A stretch of DNA of 27,510 nt from CAYVSF01 sp046482855 (GCA_046482855.1 JAWOEH010000159.1:1-27510), one strand, 5' to 3'; positions 16,172-24,277 are shown, counted from the stretch's first letter. Translations and numbers: made by a program. The notes: generated by a model not told the origin, from the sequence alone.

Positions 16172-17158
16172 TTATTCAACAATCAACTGATTTCTTTTCT
16201 CTTTATAGTTAAACGATACAGGGAAGGTAGCTTCCAAAGCACGTGCAACAGCCTGAAGCGATTCCCCCGAATATGTCCCTGTCAATTTATACTCCTTTGC
16301 TGAGGCTGTGTTTAAGACAACTTCTACTTGGTATACCTTTTCAATGGTGGCTAATACATAGGAAAGGGAGTCATTCTTAAAGACCATTTTACGAGTATGC
16401 CAGGCATCAAAATTAGGATCGGCTATGGGTTTTTGTTTGAAAACACCATTTTGGAAGATTCCTGTTTCTCCGGCGGTAAGAATCACCTGTTTTTCATTCT
16501 GGTAAAACTTAACGCTGCCTGTTTTAACACAAACTTTTACCTGATCGTTAGGCAGCGAGGTATTAACGGTAAAGCTGGTTCCCAATACTTCAATTTTTGT
16601 TTGCTTGGCTTTGATAATAAAAGGTTTTTCAGGATTTGGAGCTATATCGAAGAATGCCTCTCCGGTAAGATCGACGGATCGGTTGTTTTTATTAAAGTGT
16701 TGATGAATATTCAACTCGGATAAACTATTCAAGTAGACCGTTGAATTATCGGGTAGCTGAGCCACCTGATTTTGCTGATTTGCAGCCGCAGTAAATGCCT
16801 GGGGGGATGAATTCCAAACGGACCAGAATCCTATCCCCAAAGCAACGAAAATAAGAAGACTTGCGGCAATTTGCAATCCTCTACTAACAGAGAAGGATCT
16901 GGTAGCTGATTCCCCTTTTTTCTGAGCCTCTCCCTCAGAAATTCTCTTTTCCATCTTTTGCCAGGCAGCATCAACGTTAACATGCACAGGCTTTCTATCT
17001 TTTAACATTTCCCACTCTTGTTTATATTCGCTAAATTCATTTCTATTTTGTGGATCTTCTAACCATTTCTCTACCTCCTGTTTCTCATCAATGGAAGCAT
17101 TATTAGATAGGTACTTGGCTAATTCATCTTCGGTAATATGGTTATTATTGAATCTCAT
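16172..17158 (-). CDS. FecR-family anti-sigma/signal-transducing membrane protein
   Basis: 328 residues. An N-terminal cytoplasmic part (about 1-90) contains ITEDELAKYLSNNASIDEKQ and a WLEDPQNR segment typical of the Bacteroidota FecR N-terminus. One transmembrane helix follows (about 95-115, LQIAASLLIFVALGIGFWSV), then a periplasmic FecR domain (LPDNSTVYLNSLSELNI, VDLTGEAFFDIAPNPEKPF, IEVLGTSFTVN) and a C-terminal DUF4974 domain (from about 255). Such proteins hold or activate the cognate ECF sigma factor in response to an STN-bearing outer-membrane partner. It begins 37 bases after the sigma gene ends and is followed directly by the STN protein. The complete domain set suggests a working signalling chain. 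Confidence 0.93.
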   Translation of the reverse strand: MRFNNNHITEDELAKYLSNNASIDEKQEVEKWLEDPQNRNEFSEYKQEWEMLKDRKPVHVNVDAAWQKMEKRISEGEAQKKGESATRSFSVSRGLQIAASLLIFVALGIGFWSVWNSSPQAFTAAANQQNQVAQLPDNSTVYLNSLSELNIHQHFNKNNRSVDLTGEAFFDIAPNPEKPFIIKAKQTKIEVLGTSFTVNTSLPNDQVKVCVKTGSVKFYQNEKQVILTAGETGIFQNGVFKQKPIADPNFDAWHTRKMVFKNDSLSYVLATIEKVYQVEVVLNTASAKEYKLTGTYSGESLQAVARALEATFPVSFNYKEKRNQLIVE

Positions 17159-17195
17159 CGTTCTGCTGTTATTAGGTTTTCAACTCGCTTAACCA

Positions 17196-17747
17196 TTATG
17201 CTGTTTCCAGATAGTCATGCATCCGGAGGCGAAAATGCTTCAAGGCTTTGCCCATGTTGGCCTCTACGGTTTTTATCGAAATGGAAAGAAGCTGGGCAAT
17301 CTCCTTGTATTTTTTTCCTTCAAAACGGCTCAGTTCAAATACTTTGCGGGTTCTGGCAGGTAACTCGTCCAGCGCTTCCTGAAATGTTTTATTCATTTCT
17401 GCCATTCGATAAACACTGGCGGGGTCCGGGTTCTCTGTCAACTCATAATCGGCTTTAACTTGTGTCATTACACGCTGTCCTATTTTTTCGCGTCGTATAT
17501 ATTGCAAGCATTTATTCTTTACCATGGAGTAAAGATAGGACTTAAGAGAGGTTTCTATCTTCAATTTTTCACGCTTTTCCCAAAATTGATAAAAAACATC
17601 TTGCACCATCTCCTCAACCAGATCATGATCTTTTACATACACTAATGCGAAAGCGCACAAGGCTTCATAGTATCTCCTAAATACTTGTTCAAAGGCACCC
17701 ATGTCGCCATTGCGTATTTTTTTTGCTAAGCCATCCTCATTCTTCAT
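17196..17747 (-). CDS. ECF-type RNA polymerase sigma-70 factor
   Basis: 183 residues with sigma-2 (AFEQVFRRYYEALCAFAL, HDLVEEMVQDVFYQFWEKRE) and sigma-4 with its helix-turn-helix (ARTRKVFELSRFEGKKYKEI, ISIKTVEANMGKALKHFR). This is the Bacteroidota ECF class normally paired with FecR and an STN-domain receptor. It is the first gene of the sigma-FecR-STN unit. I found only near matches to the housekeeping -7 box upstream, which leaves autoregulated transcription possible. Its regulon is probably at least this operon; no SusC/SusD pair is beside it. Confidence 0.94.
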   Translation of the reverse strand: MKNEDGLAKKIRNGDMGAFEQVFRRYYEALCAFALVYVKDHDLVEEMVQDVFYQFWEKREKLKIETSLKSYLYSMVKNKCLQYIRREKIGQRVMTQVKADYELTENPDPASVYRMAEMNKTFQEALDELPARTRKVFELSRFEGKKYKEIAQLLSISIKTVEANMGKALKHFRLRMHDYLETA

Positions 17748-17831
17748 ATGGGGTCTTGTTAAATTATGGCAAATTCAGACGTTATCTGTCAGTTTCATAT
17801 GTAAGATACATAAAAGGAAAGATCCCCTATG

Positions 17832-18791
17832 TTAAAAGTAAAAAAAATTTATGCTCTCGAATACGAGAGGTAAAGTTAGTAAACTCATTAACGAGGTAAT
17901 AAAGAAATTTTGCGTAGCTAAAATGTCATCCGATTCAAACCGCTTTGCCAAAACAACTATCATGGTCATGCACGGCATAGCTCCCTGCATCAGTAGCACG
18001 ATGGTGGCTTCACGGGAGAAAGCAATTCCCATGTAGTTTTTAAGTACTACGAGTATGGCCAGGAAAATCCATGGAATTATCAGCATTTTTGTTACTCCAA
18101 GTAAGTACACAGATCCTTTTGAGAAGATCCCTTTAACAGGCTGCTGATATAAGACAGCTCCTACATACATCATAGCCAGGTAGATTGTTGTCTGTCCCAT
18201 TCCTGCCAAGGGTGTTCGAATCAGTTCCGGAAGCCTCAATCCGGAGAAAACGACCAATAGTCCAATGGCAAAGGCTATTGTATTAGGGTTCAGTAAGTGG
18301 GATAGCTTCTCTTTAAGAGGCATGTTTTTGCCCTTTTGAAAAAGAACAACGCCCAGGGTCCAAATAAAAACATCTTGAGTAAAATGGTAAATTACCGCAT
18401 AAAAAAGTCCCTCTCCGTTGGGAAATAGAGCCGAAAACAACGGGTATCCCAGAAAGGCGACATTTCCAAACATGGTATGAATAACATGGACGTTGGCACT
18501 TCCTCCTTTTAACCGAAGAATGCGGCGGTTGATTTCTCCACTTGCAAACAGCAACGTTATCATAACCGCTCCCCCAATAAAAACGAACAAACTGTTTACC
18601 AGAATATTATTATTTAAGGTGATTTTCGTTACTGAGCTAAAGATGAGCAATGGAAGCGTGATGTTGAACACCAGCTTGGCTATACTATTTTTTACTTCTT
18701 GGTTAATGATACGAAACCGGGCAGCTATCGCACCAATAACTGCTAAAAATGAGAGTATGAGTATTTGAGTAATGATAACTTGCTGATGCAT
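17832..18791 (-). CDS. AEC (auxin efflux carrier) family transporter
   Basis: 319 residues and about ten hydrophobic helices. Family marks include KLVFNITLPLLIFSSV in helix 2 and a second-half repeat with MQGAMPCMTMIVVLAKRF near the C-terminus. AEC permeases export or take up small organic acids such as malate, malonate or auxin-like compounds; the substrate here is not readable. It is a single gene on the minus strand with an exact -7 box 20 bases upstream, and the tRNA-Pro gene is divergent from it. The protein ends in aromatic residues (FESINFFYF). Confidence 0.9.
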   Translation of the reverse strand: MHQQVIITQILILSFLAVIGAIAARFRIINQEVKNSIAKLVFNITLPLLIFSSVTKITLNNNILVNSLFVFIGGAVMITLLFASGEINRRILRLKGGSANVHVIHTMFGNVAFLGYPLFSALFPNGEGLFYAVIYHFTQDVFIWTLGVVLFQKGKNMPLKEKLSHLLNPNTIAFAIGLLVVFSGLRLPELIRTPLAGMGQTTIYLAMMYVGAVLYQQPVKGIFSKGSVYLLGVTKMLIIPWIFLAILVVLKNYMGIAFSREATIVLLMQGAMPCMTMIVVLAKRFESDDILATQNFFITSLMSLLTLPLVFESINFFYF

Positions 18792-18811
18792 AAATTCTGA
18801 TTTTACGCTTC

Positions 18812-18819
18812 CAAAGCTA
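18812..18819 (-). promoter_or_regulatory. -7 promoter box for the AEC transporter gene
   Basis: TAGCTTTG on the minus strand, exact to TAnnTTTG, 20 bases before the ATG. Confidence 0.55.
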
Positions 18820-18883
18820 TAAAAAAGAATGGTACTCCCTCAAGAATCTTTGGCCAGCAGAGAGAAAATAGCCCAATTTTCGT

Positions 18884-18891
18884 TATTTTTG
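18884..18891 (+). promoter_or_regulatory. -7 promoter box for tRNA-Pro
   Basis: TATTTTTG matches TAnnTTTG and ends ten bases before the first base of the mature tRNA. Confidence 0.6.
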
Positions 18892-18901
18892 TGACTTATA
18901 T

Positions 18902-18976
18902 CGGGGTGTAGCGCAGTCCGGTTAGCGCGCCACGTTCGGGACGTGGAGGCCGTGGGTTCGAATCCCGCCACCCCGA
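18902..18976 (+). tRNA. tRNA-Pro (anticodon CGG)
   Basis: Full cloverleaf: acceptor CGGGGTG / CACCCCG, D-stem GCGC / GCGC, anticodon stem CCACG / CGTGG with loop TTCGGGA giving anticodon CGG, and T-stem GTGGG / CCCGC with loop TTCGAAT. The discriminator is A and the 3' CCA is not encoded (ACCC follows). It is read from its own promoter at 18884. Confidence 0.97.
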
Positions 18977-19026
18977 CCCTATGAATCCCAAAAGGACAAT
19001 AAAATGAATCCTGAACTCATTCTCGT

Positions 19027-19440
19027 TTAACTGTTCCAACGTCTTCGAGCCTTTTTCTCAGCATGTTGTTTCTTCTTTTCCATCATGCGCTGTCGTGCAC
19101 CTTTTGATGGCTTTGTGGGTTTTCGCCGTTTCGGTACATGCAGCGCCTCTTGCAATAGTTCATAAGCTCTATCCTCAGCCAAATGCTTGTTTTGTAGCAA
19201 TGAGCGGGTAACTTCCTGTTGTATAATTAATTCTCCTTTATCGTTAATCCTATTTTTTAACTTGCTGTTAATAAGCTCCTCCTCTTTCTGTGTTAGAATT
19301 TCGGTCTGCCATACAGGTATTCTTAATTCTGCTTTTGTGGCTGTAGTGTTAACGTGTTGGCCACCTTTTCCACTGCTTCGGGAAGATCGAAAATCGGCTT
19401 TTTTTAAAAGCTGCAAGAAACGTTCTTTACTTAAGGACAT
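19027..19440 (-). CDS. arfB: Alternative ribosome-rescue factor B (peptidyl-tRNA hydrolase)
   Basis: 137 residues. The release-factor catalytic GGQ motif sits at 26-28 in SSGKGGQHVNTTATKAELR, directly preceded by the ArfB-type RSSRSSG. A lysine/arginine-rich tail (PKRRKPTKPSKGARQRMMEK onward) is the part that enters the empty mRNA channel of stalled ribosomes in characterised ArfB/YaeJ. There is no codon-recognition domain, which separates it from RF1 and RF2. It frees ribosomes stalled on truncated mRNA by hydrolysing peptidyl-tRNA. The gene is monocistronic, with a promoter box 34 bases upstream and a divergent metallophosphoesterase gene. Confidence 0.94.
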   Translation of the reverse strand: MSLSKERFLQLLKKADFRSSRSSGKGGQHVNTTATKAELRIPVWQTEILTQKEEELINSKLKNRINDKGELIIQQEVTRSLLQNKHLAEDRAYELLQEALHVPKRRKPTKPSKGARQRMMEKKKQHAEKKARRRWNS

Positions 19441-19474
19441 AGGGGTAAAACTTTCCGTGATTATTTATGTTTAT

Positions 19475-19482
19475 CAAAGGTA
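19475..19482 (-). promoter_or_regulatory. -7 promoter box for arfB
   Basis: TACCTTTG on the minus strand, exact to TAnnTTTG, 34 bases before the ATG. Confidence 0.55.
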
Positions 19483-19536
19483 TGATAAAATAGAACAGAA
19501 AAACATCCATCCTGTAGGTTGGCAGAAAGTATGGAC

Positions 19537-19544
19537 TATTTTTG
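19537..19544 (+). promoter_or_regulatory. -7 promoter box for the metallophosphoesterase gene
   Basis: TATTTTTG, exact to TAnnTTTG, 24 bases before the ATG at 19569. Because the box overlaps the in-frame TTG at 19542, transcription should begin after that TTG, which supports the ATG as the start. Confidence 0.55.
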
Positions 19545-19568
19545 TTGATTGAGGTAATAGATGAAAAG

Positions 19569-20840
19569 ATGAAAATAAAGATGATTATGCTCTATGTACT
19601 TATATTTTTGCTAGTTGTGGATATCTATACGTTTAAAGGTCTTCGGCTGCTTTTGCTCCCCAAATCTACACAATGGGTAAAGTATGCTTTTTATATTGGG
19701 TATTGGTCAATAACCTTGGTTATGTTCCTGACTTTAATCCTTCTTGGCAGGCGATTGGCTGATTCAACAAACCCCCAATTGTACAAAAATATGTACAATT
19801 TAGGGGGTGTTTTTCTGATGCTATATCTTCCAAAATTAGTATTCTCAGCCTTTCATTTATTGGAAGATATCGCATGGGGTTTACAACATTCTGTGCAAGG
19901 AATCAAAACCTTAATTTCGCCTCCCACCGCCGCAGGAAAGGCAGGGATAAGTCGACTGGCATTTCTTTCCAGAACGGGGTTAGTGATGGCTGCTTTGCCT
20001 TTCACAGGCATCCTTTATGGGATGGTAAAAGGGCGATTTGATTATCGAACAGAGCACATCACCTTGCATTTCACCAACTTGCCTGCCGCTTTTGATGGCT
20101 TGAAAATCGTTCAAATATCGGATATCCATATTGGCAGTTACTGGGGGCACAAAGATAAAGTGAAGGGAGCTATTGAGAAAATAAACGAACAAGATGCTGA
20201 TATATTGCTACTTACAGGTGACTTGGTGAATAATTTTGCCAGCGAACTTGAAGGTTGGCGTACGATTTTAGGAAGCATGAAAGCCCGAATGGGCAAGTAC
20301 TCTATCCTTGGAAATCATGATTATGGCGACTATCACCAATGGGATTCAAAACAGGAGAAGGCCGAGAATTTAATGGCCATTAAGCAGGCGCATGAGCAAA
20401 TGGGCTTCAACCTGCTACTTAATAATCATATGTTGGTAACAAAAAATACTGAAAGTGTTGCCATTGCGGGCGTTGAAAATTGGGGAAAGCCTCCTTTTCC
20501 ACAATATGGGAATCTTGCTTCAACCCTTGAAGGGATTCCTTCCGACTGTTTTACAATTCTTATGAGCCATGATCCTTCGCATTGGGATGAAGAGATTCTC
20601 GGGAAAACGAATATTCCCATTACCTTTTCAGGGCATACCCATGGAATGCAGTTTGGCATAAACTTACCTTACTTGAAGTGGAGTCCTGTTAAATATCGCT
20701 ATCCACGTTGGGCGGGACTTTATCAAGAGATGAAGCAATCTTTATATGTGAACAGAGGATTTGGTTATATTGGCTATCCCGGACGTGTAGGGATGACACC
20801 TGAAATTACGGTTATGACATTAAAAAAGGCTGCCAAATAG
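19569..20840 (+). CDS. Membrane-anchored metallophosphoesterase (YaeI-like)
   Basis: 423 residues from the ATG chosen here. The N-terminal 150 or so residues contain four hydrophobic helices. The calcineurin-like domain then shows every metal-site motif in order: SDIHIG, LTGDLVN, LGNHDY, MSHDP and SGHTHGMQFG. This layout matches YaeI/YkoQ-type phosphoesterases, some of which act on membrane lipids such as UDP-diacylglucosamine; the substrate here is not established. An in-frame TTG at 19542 overlaps the -7 box and is unlikely to be the start. The last codons form the left arm of the terminator at 20823-20850, so coding and termination signals overlap. Confidence 0.9.
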   Translation: MKIKMIMLYVLIFLLVVDIYTFKGLRLLLLPKSTQWVKYAFYIGYWSITLVMFLTLILLGRRLADSTNPQLYKNMYNLGGVFLMLYLPKLVFSAFHLLEDIAWGLQHSVQGIKTLISPPTAAGKAGISRLAFLSRTGLVMAALPFTGILYGMVKGRFDYRTEHITLHFTNLPAAFDGLKIVQISDIHIGSYWGHKDKVKGAIEKINEQDADILLLTGDLVNNFASELEGWRTILGSMKARMGKYSILGNHDYGDYHQWDSKQEKAENLMAIKQAHEQMGFNLLLNNHMLVTKNTESVAIAGVENWGKPPFPQYGNLASTLEGIPSDCFTILMSHDPSHWDEEILGKTNIPITFSGHTHGMQFGINLPYLKWSPVKYRYPRWAGLYQEMKQSLYVNRGFGYIGYPGRVGMTPEITVMTLKKAAK

Positions 20841-20850
20841 CAGCCTTTTT
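20823..20850. terminator. Bidirectional terminator between convergent genes
   Basis: Perfect 11-bp stem AAAAAGGCTGC / GCAGCCTTTTT with a six-base loop. A-run and T-run flanks allow use on both strands, for the metallophosphoesterase gene (plus) and the lipoprotein gene ending at 20873 (minus). The left arm and loop overlap the last codons and the stop codon of the plus-strand gene. Confidence 0.9.
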
Positions 20851-20872
20851 TAATGTTATATTAGCGTTTCAA

Positions 20873-21988
20873 TTAAAAATCAGATTCGTTTAATCCTAAT
20901 TCGGTCATGAGCGTTTCAATCTGGCTTACAAAACCTTCCAGATAAGGCAAGGCATTTTCCGTAGAACCATCAGCAAATACAAAGACTACACCTAGCTCCT
21001 GTCCACTATCGCCTTGTACATAGCCTAATTCGATATCTACAATTTTATCCCCGGTACTTACCTGATAGAGCCCTGCATCAATCTCATTATTGATGGTATT
21101 GAGAAACTCCTCCTCACTGCTCTCTGGATCCATATTCTCCATTTTTTGCTGAATAGCAACAATATCGGCGTCAGCACTCACCTCGTAATCACGATAGGTT
21201 AGAGAACCATTGATTGAAGCAGGTGTTTCCTGTGTTTGATCGGTAAAGGTTACTTCGAGTTTAGCGCACATAAGGAATTCACTGTTATAGGAAAGCGAGT
21301 CAACAATGTTTGCCAATGTTGCAGAAGTCGTTAGTGTTAATTCCATGGAGAATGGCACCAAGTTGTAACTTACAGCCATTTCGGTAGGTTCACCATCGTT
21401 GTCATAACTGGCAGTCATGTTTAATTCAGCCACTGGCTCATCGTTAATATACAATTCTGCTTCAATACGTGTGGGCAAATATTCTGTTTCCTGGTATTCA
21501 TCCGTATAGGAAGTCTCTTGTACATCCAGAATTTTTAGCATGGCATCATTTTCTGTACTCTCAATAGAGGAAGGGAAATAAATTTTAATGGCATCACTGG
21601 GATTCCCTGCCTCTATCGACCATCGCTCTAATTCTATATTCCATGTATAAGTTCCGGTTTTCGAAGCAAAATCGAAGGGTTCGCTTTGCGTTGCCAGAGG
21701 TTGCTTGTCGGAGGAGATCAGACCATAAATCTGGTCTACCACCACTGTAGATTCTGTGGACTTTTTCTTTGCAAAAGGATCACTAAGATTCATCAGCACC
21801 GACAATGCTTCCATACCGGGAGCCTCCTCCATAAGTGCTAAATCTTGGGACATCTCTGTTTCCATTTGATCCAGCATCTGCTTAGCATCTTCAGGTTGCA
21901 TCTGATCGGTTGAACTGTCATCTTCACAGGCAGTAAAGATGAATACTGCAAATAGAAGCAGCGTAAATAGTTGAGTCACTTTTTTCAT
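20873..21988 (-). CDS. Lipoprotein of unknown function, acidic
   Basis: About 371 residues with a lipoprotein signal (MKKVTQLFTLLLFAVFIFTA-C) and an acidic, Ser/Thr-rich mature part (CEDDSSTDQMQPEDAKQML). After a helical stretch to about residue 75, the rest alternates as beta strands (TGTYTWNIELERWSIE, RIEAELYINDEPVAELN, PASINGSLTYRDYEV). This suggests a beta-rich envelope domain with an internally similar pair of strand-rich halves. I do not recognise the family. Upstream in-frame ATGs at 22027 and 22000 would give an N-terminal extension before the signal; the ATG at 21988 gives a normal signal peptide. It is monocistronic between two hairpins. Confidence 0.75.
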   Translation of the reverse strand: MKKVTQLFTLLLFAVFIFTACEDDSSTDQMQPEDAKQMLDQMETEMSQDLALMEEAPGMEALSVLMNLSDPFAKKKSTESTVVVDQIYGLISSDKQPLATQSEPFDFASKTGTYTWNIELERWSIEAGNPSDAIKIYFPSSIESTENDAMLKILDVQETSYTDEYQETEYLPTRIEAELYINDEPVAELNMTASYDNDGEPTEMAVSYNLVPFSMELTLTTSATLANIVDSLSYNSEFLMCAKLEVTFTDQTQETPASINGSLTYRDYEVSADADIVAIQQKMENMDPESSEEEFLNTINNEIDAGLYQVSTGDKIVDIELGYVQGDSGQELGVVFVFADGSTENALPYLEGFVSQIETLMTELGLNESDF

Positions 21989-22037
21989 AATAAGTTCCAT
22001 TTTTGGTTTATAATTCACATTTTGCAACTTTTATGCC

Positions 22038-22061
22038 AAAACGAAGATCTTTCTACGTTTT
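22038..22061 (-). terminator. Possible hairpin terminator after the thioesterase/lipoprotein unit
   Basis: AAAACG / CGTTTT arms with a further AGA / TCT pairing across one mismatch and a short loop. The stem is weak and AT-rich and the T-run is short on the minus strand, so function is uncertain. Confidence 0.3.
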
Positions 22062-22127
22062 TGATCCTTCCTATAAAACGTATGAACTCTTTAAAGGTTG
22101 TAACTTTAAGGATAATTAACGCTGCAT

Positions 22128-22643
22128 TTAAGGAAGCAAAAAATTGAAATTTTCTATGTCCTCGGAAAGTTCTTTTTCTGGCATCTCACCAATCATATGA
22201 ATAATAGCAACGGATGGGGGCTCAGCATTTATCCTTAGAAAAAGATAGGCATCGTTGATGCACTCCCCACTCTCCTGAGGAAGGAAAAGCACTCTGCCTA
22301 AGGAATCAGTCGGGTATCTGAAGGCTTTCATGTTATGCTTCAGGAGGGTGTCCTCAAAGCTGTGTAGTAAGCTATCAGCGCTTATTGTTTGTGGGTTTTC
22401 GGAAAAGACCATTAGCCGATATTGATAAATACGTTTACTCAGCTTGTTTAAAGAGTCCTTTTTAAAAATAACAGGTCCGTGAGCCTTCCCTCCTGGGATA
22501 TTAACGATGACACATCCTGTCTTTTTCTCATATGGCTTGAAAAGATCAGGCATTTTAGAAAAGGTATCCGGATGTGGAGTGCATGCAGTAATAAGCAGCG
22601 CAACAAGTAAAAAGAGTTTGAACTTTTTATTTACATTAATCAT
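22128..22643 (-). CDS. Small lipoprotein, possibly DUF4252-like
   Basis: 171 residues. The signal MINVNKKFKLFLLVALLITA-C is a good lipobox, so the mature protein is membrane-anchored outside the cytoplasm. The body alternates short strands and helices and ends with SVAIIHMIGEMPEKELSEDI, which resembles the closing pattern of DUF4252 lipoproteins of Bacteroidota; that assignment is tentative. The ATG at 22643 is chosen because the signal peptide begins there; the frame remains open upstream to 22733, but that part overlaps the thioesterase gene. It starts 16 bases after the thioesterase stop, as the third gene of the SDR unit. Function unknown. Confidence 0.72.
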   Translation of the reverse strand: MINVNKKFKLFLLVALLITACTPHPDTFSKMPDLFKPYEKKTGCVIVNIPGGKAHGPVIFKKDSLNKLSKRIYQYRLMVFSENPQTISADSLLHSFEDTLLKHNMKAFRYPTDSLGRVLFLPQESGECINDAYLFLRINAEPPSVAIIHMIGEMPEKELSEDIENFNFLLP

Positions 22644-22659
22644 CCTGATGTATTGTTTA

Positions 22660-23067
22660 CTAGCGCTTAAAATATTTATCCCAAAGACTTTCCAACTCAT
22701 CAGAAGGCCGAAGAGGCCGATTCTGCTTTGCATCGGTAAAGGCTAAAACTGTGGTGCCTTCATTCAGTAAGCTATCCTCCCGATAAACAAGATAATGGAA
22801 TGTGATACGGACCCCCGGACGCTTTTCGATTCGTGTTTTTATTGTTAGCAAATCGTCATACTTTGCAGGAGCATAGTAGGTTGCTTCCATTTTCGTTACA
22901 GGCAAGATTATTCCTTTATCTTCCAGAATTTTATAAGGTATTCCCAGGGATCGCATCAATTCGGTTCTGCCTACTTCATAATACAAGGGGTAGTTTCCAT
23001 AATATACAAATCCCATTGTATCGGTTTCGCCATACCGCACCCGTATGTGAGTTACATGCTCAATCAT
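22660..23067 (-). CDS. Acyl-CoA thioesterase, YbgC/4HBT hotdog family
   Basis: 135 residues, normal for the family. The hotdog signature RYGETDTMGFVYYGNYPLYY near residues 10-29 holds the family's catalytic Asp (D16) and the YYGNY substrate-pocket stretch. The rest follows the usual beta pattern (ITFHYLVYREDSLLNEGTTV). Family members hydrolyse acyl-CoA or hydroxybenzoyl-CoA thioesters in the cytoplasm. It sits five bases after the SDR gene and 16 before the lipoprotein gene in one unit. In YbgC-type cases the role is linked to the envelope, but no tol-pal genes are here. Confidence 0.9.
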   Translation of the reverse strand: MIEHVTHIRVRYGETDTMGFVYYGNYPLYYEVGRTELMRSLGIPYKILEDKGIILPVTKMEATYYAPAKYDDLLTIKTRIEKRPGVRITFHYLVYREDSLLNEGTTVLAFTDAKQNRPLRPSDELESLWDKYFKR

Positions 23068-23072
23068 GGATT

Positions 23073-23900
23073 TTATTTTAAGGGAGAATCAGGCTCTTTG
23101 GCCATGTGTCGATAGAACAGATGATCTAAAGCGCGTGGAACAATGCGTTGCAAGAAAACCGTAATCATCCCTTCCCAGGACATGATTAAATTGCGTTTGC
23201 GCTTTACAATGCCATCTGCCAGTATTTTGGCTACTTCCTGAGCCGTCATCATCTTACTTTCATCTCTGGGGGAGTCACCTTGTTGTTTGCCGTTGGCACC
23301 CAGTGCCGATTTTCGCACATTTGAAGCAGTAAAACCGGGGGCGGCAATCATTACATGCAATCCGTTTTTAAGATTTTCTATGCGTAATGTTTCTAAAAAA
23401 CCCTGCATGGCAAATTTAGATGCAGAATAGCCGGTACGAGCGGGTAAGCCGTGGAAACCCGCAATTGAAGTGACGCCCACAACCGAGCCTTGGTTGCTTA
23501 CTAAATAGGGCAAAGCATATTTAGTACAATAAACCGTACCCCAAAAATTAACACTCATTAATTTTCGCAATACATCCAGGTTTACTTCTTCAAAAAGAGC
23601 ACGCATAGAAATCCCTGCATTGTTGATTAAAACATCAACAGTTCCGAAGGTTTCCACAGCTTTTGTTATTAGAAAATTGCAATCTGCCTCCTTTTCAACG
23701 TCTGTTCGTACTGCTATGGCTTCATGCCCATAGCTTTGCAGATAATACTCCAAATCCTTTAGGCGTACGCTATCTCGTGCGGCTAAAACAATCTTACAGC
23801 CTCGTTCAGCAAACTCTTTGGCACAGGCAGCACCTATGCCGGAAGAAGCTCCGGTAATAATTACTACTTTCCCTTGTAAATTGTATCGCGAAAAAAGCAT
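23073..23900 (-). CDS. Short-chain dehydrogenase/reductase (SDR)
   Basis: 275 residues with the classical SDR features: nucleotide-binding TGASSGIG (17-24), NNAG (93-96) and the catalytic S145-Y158-K162 (VTSIAGFHG, TGYSASKFAM). After residue 230 an amphipathic, basic extension (MSWEGMITVFLQRIVPRALD) may touch the membrane, as in DHRS7-like SDRs. Substrate is unknown; NAD(P)H-dependent reduction of a lipid or other carbonyl is the family expectation. It is the first gene of the SDR-thioesterase-lipoprotein unit with an exact -7 box 31 bases upstream. Confidence 0.93.
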   Translation of the reverse strand: MLFSRYNLQGKVVIITGASSGIGAACAKEFAERGCKIVLAARDSVRLKDLEYYLQSYGHEAIAVRTDVEKEADCNFLITKAVETFGTVDVLINNAGISMRALFEEVNLDVLRKLMSVNFWGTVYCTKYALPYLVSNQGSVVGVTSIAGFHGLPARTGYSASKFAMQGFLETLRIENLKNGLHVMIAAPGFTASNVRKSALGANGKQQGDSPRDESKMMTAQEVAKILADGIVKRKRNLIMSWEGMITVFLQRIVPRALDHLFYRHMAKEPDSPLK

Positions 23901-23931
23901 TGGACAAGTTTTTAATTAGGTTACGGTAATT

Positions 23932-23939
23932 CAAATTTA
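23932..23939 (-). promoter_or_regulatory. -7 promoter box for the SDR/thioesterase/lipoprotein unit
   Basis: TAAATTTG on the minus strand, exact to TAnnTTTG, 31 bases before the ATG. Confidence 0.55.
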
Positions 23940-24072
23940 GGATAATCTTTGAGGAAAAAAAATTAAAAATGTAAACTAAAGCGCACACTGTGGCTGTATA
24001 GGAAGGTTTTTTAAGCTATTTATGAATTCATGCTATTTATTTTCAGTGAGTTGGTTTCACACGTGAAAAAAA

Positions 24073-24118
24073 ATGGCATTTTTCTCCGGTGATTATTTGC
24101 AATGATGGCAATTTTCTC
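24073..24118 (+). repeat. Near-perfect 14-base direct repeat upstream of the tRNA-Lys cluster
   Basis: ATGGCATTTTTCTC (24073-24086) and ATGGCAATTTTCTC (24105-24118) differ at one base and start 32 bases apart. The second copy lies in the promoter spacer just before the -7 box. It may be a duplicated promoter fragment or a binding site. Confidence 0.5.
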
Positions 24119-24126
24119 TACTTTTG
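24096..24126 (+). promoter_or_regulatory. Full Bacteroidota -33/-7 promoter for the tRNA-Lys cluster
   Basis: TTTG at 24096-24099, 19 bases, then TACTTTTG at 24119-24126: an exact match to TTTG-N19-21-TAnnTTTG, and the best promoter in the window. The first tRNA begins 13 bases downstream. Confidence 0.85.
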
Positions 24127-24139
24127 CAACCGCAATCAC

Positions 24140-24212
24140 GACTCAGTAGCTCAGTTGGCAGAGCACATCCCTTTTAAGGATGGGGTCCTGGGTTCGAGCC
24201 CCAGCTGGGTCA
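24140..24212 (+). tRNA. tRNA-Lys (anticodon TTT), copy 1
   Basis: 73-base cloverleaf: acceptor GACTCAG / CTGGGTC with one G-T pair, anticodon stem CATCC / GGATG with loop CTTTTAA, T-loop TTCGAGC, and discriminator A. CCA is not encoded. First of three identical copies read from one promoter. Confidence 0.97.
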
Positions 24213-24277
24213 CAAAAACCATTTGGTTTTTTAGTTGTTCTTATCGTATTGAAAGATTACTGAACGTAGTAAAATAT

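Noticed and set aside
22644..22733. 30-residue extension of the small lipoprotein into the thioesterase gene
   Set aside because: The lipoprotein signal peptide starts at the ATG at 22643; the extension would bury it internally.
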